This document shows, one piece after another, positions 44,348 through 49,939 of a DNA stretch of 49,939 bases. The DNA comes from JACQFK01 sp964619955 (GTDB lineage: Bacteria; Planctomycetota; MHYJ01; JACPRB01), in NCBI GenBank assembly GCA_964619955.1, contig CAZUJF010000039.1, positions 1-49,939 of the forward strand, given 5' to 3'. Positions within the stretch are counted from its first letter, which is position 1. Each line of letters starts with the position of its first letter. A program made the position numbers and the translations under genes. The notes beneath the pieces were generated by a model. The model was not told the origin of the DNA. It searched no databases and saw nothing but the letters and a program-made list of their open reading frames with translations.

Positions 44348-46624
44348 ATGCCGCAAACGATCAACGGCATCGGCACGCACTACTACGGCAAGGCCAATCT
44401 CCGGAAGCGGCCGGGCGTGTGCGATTCGTGCGGCGTGCTCGCGGACCTGAGCTCCTACGACACGCGGCTCTGGTTCGTCATCGTCTTCATCCCCGTGATC
44501 CCCCTCGGCAAGAAGCGGATCATCGACGATTGTCCCCGCTGCCGGCGCCACCGGGTGCTGGGCCTGGCGGAATGGGAGCAGTCCCGCCGCGCCGCGCTGG
44601 AGGCGGCCATGCAACAGGTGGTGCAGAAGCCGGGCGACGTGCAGGCCCTCATGGATCTGCACGGGCTCTGCCTGCTCTACGGCGAATGGGAGAAGGCGGA
44701 CAAGCTCGAGGAGCGGCTGGGAACGGAGTTTCCGAAGGACTCGAAAGTTCAGCTGCATCTGGCTTCGGCGCACGGGTATCGGGGACGGACCGAGCAGGCG
44801 CAGCAGTGCCTGGCCCGCGCCCGGGAGCTGGACCCCGAAATCGAGGTGCCGCTGGTCAAGGCCGTGGAGCCCCCGCGCGGCAGGTCCCGCCTTCGGAAGA
44901 TCCTCTACGGGACGCTGGCGCTGCTGCTCCTCTCTCTCCTGGTCATCGCCGATCGCATCAAATTCTCCGAACGCACGCTGCATGTGGTGAACGGCTACCC
45001 CGTCCCCTTGAACGTGCGGATCGAAGGCGTCGGCGGTCGGCAAATCCCCCCGCTCTCGCGGGAGGAAATGGACATCCCCGAAGGGACCTACACCGCCCAG
45101 GTGAGCGGTCCCGTGAGCGGCGAGATCCCGTTCACGATCTCGTCGCAATTGTTCGTCCGGCTTTTCGATTCCCGGGTCTTCGTCCTCAATCCCGGGGGCG
45201 CCGGCCTGTTGCTGCGGGAGAGCATCCTCTACTCGGTGCGCAGGTCCGGGCCGGACGAGGGGAAGCCCGGGTACACGGTCCATTTCGGCCATCCCTTCGA
45301 GGTGTTTGAGGGCATCAACTACCCTTTCAAGGAGGCCCCGCGCGAGATCCAGACGAAGGGCAGCGGGGTCATCGAGAAATGGCAATTGCGGCAGTACACG
45401 GATTCGGCGCTCGACATCTATGAGGAGCTGCTCGGGGATCAGCGGAGCGCGGAGGCCCTCGGCCTCGCCGAGTGGGCGATCGACGCGCATCCCGAGCGGG
45501 CCGCGTTCCTGTCCGCCTACGCCGAGGCGGGGGAACTGCCCGCCCACAAGGAGCGCGTGGAGCGCTTTCTGAAAGAGCGGATCTCCCGCCGGCCGGTGGA
45601 CATCGTCCTCCACCGCGCCTACCAGGGACTTCACGGGGGGCCGCGTCGCCCGGGCCTGGAGGCGGAGTACGAGGCCCTTCTGAAGGCGGAACCCGCGAGT
45701 TCCGCGCTGCTGTATCTGCGGGGGCGCCTGGTGTCCGGATTGAAAGCGGGGGCCGCGTATTTCGAACGCGCCCTGAAGGCGGATCCCCAGAACGCGTACG
45801 CCCATTATGCGCTGGGCTACGGGCGCTATTCGCAGGGACACTGGCAGGAGGCCTGGGAGAGCGTCGTGCGGGCTCAGAAGCTGGACGAGGGCAACGGCTT
45901 CTTCGAGGGGCTGGATTTCGAGATCCGGCTCGGGCTGGGTCAGCACGAGGCGCTCGAGCAGGAGCTGCTGGAGGAGCTGACCCGCCGGAACTATGCCGAC
46001 CCGGGCTCGGTCTTCCGCCTGGTGAAATTGATCGCCTTGCGGGGGAAGAAGGAAGAGGCGCTCCGGCACGGCGAGGAATTCAAGAAGGCGCGGGGGTCGA
46101 AGGGGGCGGCGGAGGCCGCGCGGCTGACGCCTCTGCTGAGATGCCAGGCGCTGTATGCGGCGGGTGAGTTCGCCGGACTGGAGGCCGAGGCCCTGAAGGG
46201 CGACGCCCAGGCGCTGCTGCCGTACCGGATCCAGGCGCTGGTGGAGCTCGGGCGCATCGACGAGGTCGCGGCCCTGGAGACCCAGGACCCGGACGACCCG
46301 TTCACGCTGCTGACGCGCAGCATCGCCTGGAGCCTGAAGGGCGACGAGGCGAAGGCGAAAGAGCTGCGGGGGAAGGCGGCCGAACTCTTCAAGGCCGGCG
46401 ACCGGGACCTGGTTCCCGCGGCGGCCATGCTGGGGGGCGCGAAGGCTCCGGCTCTCGAGGCAGTCCTGGATCTGGAAGGAACGGTCCAGCGGAAGGCCAT
46501 CCTGCTCGCCGCGCTGGTGCGGGCCTTCCCCGAGGCGGGCGCCGAGTTCCGCGCGGCCGCGCGGAATCTGAACGTCTCGCTCAACTTCCCGCGGCACCTG
46601 CTGTCCCGCGCCCTCGGGCGCTGA
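44348..46624 (+). CDS. TPR membrane protein with N-terminal zinc ribbon
   Basis: 758 residues. The N-terminus has Cys pairs CDSC and CPRC around two short hydrophobic turns (WFVIVFIPVIPLGKKRIIDD), a layout seen in planctomycete proteins that start 'GIGTHYYGK'. TPR-like helices follow, then a membrane span (ILYGTLALLLLSLLVIADRI), a beta domain (VNGYPVPLNVRIEGVGGRQI) and a long second TPR array (YAHYALGYGRYSQGHWQEAW). It should bind protein partners on both sides of the membrane. ATG 44348 follows GGAGG; last gene of the floA operon. Confidence 0.8.
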   Translation: MPQTINGIGTHYYGKANLRKRPGVCDSCGVLADLSSYDTRLWFVIVFIPVIPLGKKRIIDDCPRCRRHRVLGLAEWEQSRRAALEAAMQQVVQKPGDVQALMDLHGLCLLYGEWEKADKLEERLGTEFPKDSKVQLHLASAHGYRGRTEQAQQCLARARELDPEIEVPLVKAVEPPRGRSRLRKILYGTLALLLLSLLVIADRIKFSERTLHVVNGYPVPLNVRIEGVGGRQIPPLSREEMDIPEGTYTAQVSGPVSGEIPFTISSQLFVRLFDSRVFVLNPGGAGLLLRESILYSVRRSGPDEGKPGYTVHFGHPFEVFEGINYPFKEAPREIQTKGSGVIEKWQLRQYTDSALDIYEELLGDQRSAEALGLAEWAIDAHPERAAFLSAYAEAGELPAHKERVERFLKERISRRPVDIVLHRAYQGLHGGPRRPGLEAEYEALLKAEPASSALLYLRGRLVSGLKAGAAYFERALKADPQNAYAHYALGYGRYSQGHWQEAWESVVRAQKLDEGNGFFEGLDFEIRLGLGQHEALEQELLEELTRRNYADPGSVFRLVKLIALRGKKEEALRHGEEFKKARGSKGAAEAARLTPLLRCQALYAAGEFAGLEAEALKGDAQALLPYRIQALVELGRIDEVAALETQDPDDPFTLLTRSIAWSLKGDEAKAKELRGKAAELFKAGDRDLVPAAAMLGGAKAPALEAVLDLEGTVQRKAILLAALVRAFPEAGAEFRAAARNLNVSLNFPRHLLSRALGR

Positions 46625-46630
46625 GGCGAT

Positions 46631-48349
46631 CTAGCGCCGCCCCGGGGCGGAGGCCGCCGCCGGGGGATACCCGTAGCTCTTCGCGCCCGGGTTCTGGGCG
46701 ATGAACGGTCCGAACCAGGAGGGGGCTTCCCCTTTCGGGCTTTTCAGGGCCGCCTGGACGGCCCTGGCGTAGACGGACTTCTCGTGGCGGGCGCTGAACT
46801 GGCGCAGGGCCAGCACCTTCGCGGCCTCCTCCCCCTCCTTCACCGCCATCGTCGCGAGGTGATGGAAGATCTTTCCGGCCGCGAGTTCCTCCTTCACCTC
46901 CAGGCGCTCCGCGATGCCGGCCATCCGCTCCTCGAAGCGCCCGACGCCCTTGAAGCGCCGCTGCCCCTCGAGGAGCCGCTGCTTCGCCTCGAAAAGATCC
47001 CCGGTCTTCTCGACTTCCAGGATCCCGGAGGCGAACCAGTCGGCCTCGACGTCCGCGGCGACCCGGAAGAACGCCGCGACGGCCCGTTCCAGTCCGTTTC
47101 TCGGCTTGAGCCGCTCCAGCATCGGGAGGACGGCGGCGTACGCCCCGGCCTTCATGGCCCGGTAGGCGGCCCGGAGCGCTTCGCTCCCGAGGTCCTGCGC
47201 TCCGATCCCGGGCGGCATCCAGAGTTCGTCCTCCGTCACCGGGCAGGGATGCAGCAGCGCTTCGTCGAGGCGGTACTGGCTCGTGTAGACCTCCGCGCGG
47301 CGGCCGACGCCGACGCCGTTGCACTGAAGGGAATAGAGGGGGCCGGTGTGCCCGCCGCCGTAGCTCATGCCGTGGGCATAGTCCCGCCCCGAACTCCCCC
47401 CGCCCGCCCCTTCGCTCCCGTAGAACGGCGCGCCCATGCGCGTGTTCCGGTCGGTGAAGCCCCGCTTCCCGGGAACGCTGGACATGTGCCCCTCCGCGCG
47501 GCCCTCCTTGCGGTCGGTGGAATGATCCCGCTCGACGGCGCACCCGAGGGGCTCCACCCTCCAGGCCACGGTGCCGGTCAGCATGCGGACCTCGTTGATG
47601 AACATCGCGAACTCCGCCTCCTGCACGTCGATCTCGCGGGCGGCCTCGTCGTTCCCCAGGAGGATGGGGCGGGCGCCGGGGGAGGCCACCGTCTGGCAGA
47701 GCACGAGCGTCCGGTCGAGATGCCGGAGCCGGTCCTTGAACGTCGGCGCCTGGGTGAGCGCCGGATAGGCGATGCCGGTGGGCGACTTCTTTCCCGACGC
47801 GGGGTCCGTCTCCTGCTTCAGCGCCTTGGCGCAGCGGACCTGGTAGTCCGCGTACTCCTCCATCCGCGCCCGACGGGCCTGGACCTCGGGGTCCGGGAGG
47901 GTCTCGACGTCGAAGAGGAGGAAGGACGCGATCTCGTGCACCGGCTTGAGGTAGATCGCCTGGAAGTTCGGGAGGTCGCCCCCGTGGAGGAGGTAGTGCT
48001 TCCACAGGCGGCGCGCGGCCTGCACCTTCCGGACCTGGTCCTCGCCGAGGCCGCCCAGCCGCTCGAGGTAGGCTTCGCGGATTTTCGGCGCGACGAAGGC
48101 GGCGTAGCCCTTCTCCTGCTCGGCCAGGGTCTGGTCGACGAACCCCTTCACTTTGGCGAGCATCCCGGCATCCAGGGCGACGAGCCGCTCGAAGGCCGGG
48201 CGGCGGGCCTCCCGGTCCGCGGCGGTCCGGAAGATCTTGGGCAGCTCCGCGGGGGTCTCCGTCCGGTCCTGGGCCCCCGCCTCCGGGTGGGCCGGCCAGG
48301 CCAGCACGCCGCACGCCAGGATCAGAATCCCGATCGATCTCCGCTCCAT
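46631..48349 (-). CDS. Secreted protein with degenerate CAP (SCP/PR1) domain
   Basis: 572 residues from ATG 48349, with GGAGG upstream. The signal peptide is GILILACGVLAWPAHPEAGA. The N-terminal half is helical and charged. In the middle FAMFINEVRMLTGTVAWRVE, CAVERDHSTDRKEGR, HMSSVPGKRGFTDRNTRMG and GGHTGPLYSLQCNGVGVGRR follow the order of a CAP domain ('NE.R', 'HS', 'PG...R', 'GH...ML..'), though several usual residues are replaced. The C-terminal part is TPR-like. The function is unknown; CAP proteins may bind lipids or cut peptides. Confidence 0.65.
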   Translation of the reverse strand: MERRSIGILILACGVLAWPAHPEAGAQDRTETPAELPKIFRTAADREARRPAFERLVALDAGMLAKVKGFVDQTLAEQEKGYAAFVAPKIREAYLERLGGLGEDQVRKVQAARRLWKHYLLHGGDLPNFQAIYLKPVHEIASFLLFDVETLPDPEVQARRARMEEYADYQVRCAKALKQETDPASGKKSPTGIAYPALTQAPTFKDRLRHLDRTLVLCQTVASPGARPILLGNDEAAREIDVQEAEFAMFINEVRMLTGTVAWRVEPLGCAVERDHSTDRKEGRAEGHMSSVPGKRGFTDRNTRMGAPFYGSEGAGGGSSGRDYAHGMSYGGGHTGPLYSLQCNGVGVGRRAEVYTSQYRLDEALLHPCPVTEDELWMPPGIGAQDLGSEALRAAYRAMKAGAYAAVLPMLERLKPRNGLERAVAAFFRVAADVEADWFASGILEVEKTGDLFEAKQRLLEGQRRFKGVGRFEERMAGIAERLEVKEELAAGKIFHHLATMAVKEGEEAAKVLALRQFSARHEKSVYARAVQAALKSPKGEAPSWFGPFIAQNPGAKSYGYPPAAASAPGRR

Positions 48350-48521
48350 GGGACGCCCTCCGCTGAAGAGACACCGCGAGTCTGCGCGGGTGGGGCGGCC
48401 GTCCAGCGTCAAGCGCTTGTCGTTTTGCGACAGCCATTCTCATCTGGGGCCGTCGGGCCCGAGGAGCCGCCAAGAGCGCGGAGCGGCACAACCCTCGGCC
48501 CCCGCCGCGTGTAGTAGAAGC

Positions 48522-49865
48522 ATGTTACTAATACGTATTAGCCTCTTGCTGCTCCAGGTCCGGGTGGAGGCCGAGCGGGTCGTGCTCGACGGTCCCGGCC
48601 CCGTCGTCGAGCTGCGCCCCTGGGAGGACCGCTCGGAGCGGGTCGTCGAGGGGCCCGCGGTGCCGCGCTTCGACGGCCCCTACGACCGCCTCTACTCGCG
48701 CTGGCAACGGGGGGACGGCCCGGCGCTATGGGCCACCGAGATCGTCTCCTCGCGCCCGGAGCTGCCGCCGCTGCGGCCCTTGACCCGCAAGGGCCTGGCG
48801 GGCGTCGACTGGCAGCCGGAGCGGATGGACGACGTCCTCAAGCTCGGCGCGACGAGCATCACGGTCAACGTCTTCCTGAACGGCCCCCTGGAGCGCACGG
48901 AGCAGGTGATCGAGTGGGCGTCGACGCAAGGCATCAGCGTCGCCGCGATCCTGCTGGCGCCGAAGAAGCACCCGGTGCTGTCCCATCCGGACGCCGTCGA
49001 GCCGGGCATCTACGCGCTGCCGAACGTGCGCAGCGAGGCGGGGGTGAAGGCGCTGGGGGACATCGTGCGCCGCCTCGGCGCCGGCCGCGGCCGCGTGGCC
49101 CACTGGATCGTGGGCAACGAGGTGGACTCCGCCTGGATGTGGACGAACGCCGGGGTGAAGACGCCGGCCGCCTACATGGAGGAGTATCTGCGCGTGATGC
49201 GGGTGGTGCATGCGGCCGCCCGCTCGGTCGATCCGCACGCGCGGACCTTCATCAGCCTCACGCATTGCTGGAACCGCAGCCACCATCCCAAGGACCCCCG
49301 CTTCTACAAGGGCCGCGAACTGCTGGAGATCCTCGAGGCGCGATCGCGGGCCGAGGGGGACTTCGAATGGGGCGTCGCCTTCCACCCTTACGCCGAGGAC
49401 CTCTTCAACCCGCGCACCTGGGAGGACCGCACGGCCGTCGAGGGCTTCGACACCCCCCGCATCACCTTCAAGAACCTCCAGGTGCTCGACGCCTGGATGA
49501 AACGCGAGGCCGCCCTCTGGCGCGGCAAGCCGCGCGGCGTGATCCTCTCCGAGCAGGGCTTCCATACGCGCGAGGGCCCCGACGGCGAGGCGCTGCAGGC
49601 CGCCGCGCTCGCCTACGCGTGGAACCGCGTGCAGAAGCTCGACGTGATCGAAGCCTTCCAGTACCACCGCTGGGTGGACCACGAAAAAGAGGGCGGGCTG
49701 CGTCTCGGCCTCTGGACCGTGAAGCCGGGCTCGATCAGCCGGCCCGAGCGCCCGAAGCTCGCCCACGCGGTCTTCGCCGCGCTGGGGACGCCGCGGGAGG
49801 AGGAGGCGACCTCCTTCGCCCTGCCGCTCGTCGGCGCGAAGAGCTGGGACGAGATCCGGCGCTGA
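48522..49865 (+). CDS. DUF5722 family protein, glycoside-hydrolase-like barrel
   Basis: 447 residues from ATG 48522 with a short hydrophobic start (LLIRISLLLLQVRVEAE). Barrel features include LGATSITVNVFLNGPLER, VAHWIVGNEVDSAWMWTNAG (an N-E pair typical of clan-A acid/base strands), FISLTHCWNRSHHP, FEWGVAFHPYAEDLFNPR and GVILSEQGFHTREG, where a second Glu could be the nucleophile. These match the DUF5722 pattern. It probably acts on a polysaccharide outside the cytoplasm. A perfect palindrome covers codons 3-7. Confidence 0.82.
   Translation: MLLIRISLLLLQVRVEAERVVLDGPGPVVELRPWEDRSERVVEGPAVPRFDGPYDRLYSRWQRGDGPALWATEIVSSRPELPPLRPLTRKGLAGVDWQPERMDDVLKLGATSITVNVFLNGPLERTEQVIEWASTQGISVAAILLAPKKHPVLSHPDAVEPGIYALPNVRSEAGVKALGDIVRRLGAGRGRVAHWIVGNEVDSAWMWTNAGVKTPAAYMEEYLRVMRVVHAAARSVDPHARTFISLTHCWNRSHHPKDPRFYKGRELLEILEARSRAEGDFEWGVAFHPYAEDLFNPRTWEDRTAVEGFDTPRITFKNLQVLDAWMKREAALWRGKPRGVILSEQGFHTREGPDGEALQAAALAYAWNRVQKLDVIEAFQYHRWVDHEKEGGLRLGLWTVKPGSISRPERPKLAHAVFAALGTPREEEATSFALPLVGAKSWDEIRR
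48528..48541. promoter_or_regulatory. 14-bp perfect palindrome at the start of the DUF5722 gene
   Basis: CTAATACGTATTAG lies six bases inside the coding region, in an AT-rich patch unlike the flanking DNA. It may be an operator that blocks initiation. Confidence 0.4.
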
Positions 49866-49939
49866 GCGGGCCGGACTCCCCTCGTTTGGTAGAAACAATG
49901 CCGGGCTGATGTTGCTGAAGTGAGTGGGATGGACCGGCG
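49866..49939. other. Right-edge intergenic sequence
   Basis: 74 bases without a recognisable gene. A TAGAAA hexamer at about 49890 could be a -10 for a gene that begins beyond the window; nothing else is seen. Confidence 0.4.

Overview
The window is about 50 kb of very GC-rich bacterial DNA, densely coding and arranged in short, translationally coupled operons. A 1003-residue PVC-type dehydrogenase ending in a CVACH haem site, an ECF sigma factor coupled to a Ser/Thr kinase with TPRs, a DUF5722 protein and a flotillin/NfeD operon all point to Planctomycetota or a close relative in the PVC group. The run of Ns suggests a draft or metagenome scaffold. The phylum call is inference from gene content; there is no rRNA gene.

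Layout. 1-400: broken IS91-type transposase start and a cluster of palindromes. 400-4535: a membrane protein, then an envelope-stress operon (ECF sigma, zinc-finger anti-sigma, RseB-like protein, LTXXQ/Spy-like protein) closed by a strong terminator. 4640-16406: a type II secretion operon in the order E-F-G-H-I-J-K-L-M-(C-like)-D, followed by a TPR lipoprotein and an HExxH protease-like exoprotein. 18285-19689: an arsenic operon arsR-aquaporin-arsC, read leftward from a promoter/operator that overlaps the arsR start. 19675-23391: the PVC-type dehydrogenase and a divergent DUF2293 protein. 23369-28240: an RNA-repair locus (slipin-rtcB-rtcA) under a sigma54 promoter, with divergent rtcR, paired palindromic enhancer sites and a long structured leader.

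28216-34450 is the accessory-looking part: a BrnT-like/XRE toxin-antitoxin pair, tRNA-Leu(CAA), an ECF sigma/kinase pair, and a second toxin-antitoxin-like pair (nucleotidyltransferase) framed by two direct copies of a repeat derived from the 3' half of tRNA-Leu. The second copy holds the assembly gap. 34449-40250: a mutarotase lipoprotein facing a four-gene import/catabolic operon (MFS, M14-type deacylase, two mandelate-racemase-like enzymes) behind a FadR/GntR-type operator. 40288-46624: a zinc-ribbon membrane protein, then nfeD-long/nfeD-short/floA with two planctomycete-style accessory genes. 46631-49865: a secreted CAP-like protein and a DUF5722 glycosidase-like protein.

The most interesting unexplained structures are the sigma54-driven leader RNA of the RNA-repair operon, the tRNA-derived repeat cassette around the second toxin-antitoxin pair, and a 40-nt identical palindrome-bearing repeat encoding the prepilin leaders of both gspI and gspJ. 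All homology calls were made by eye; no database search was run.
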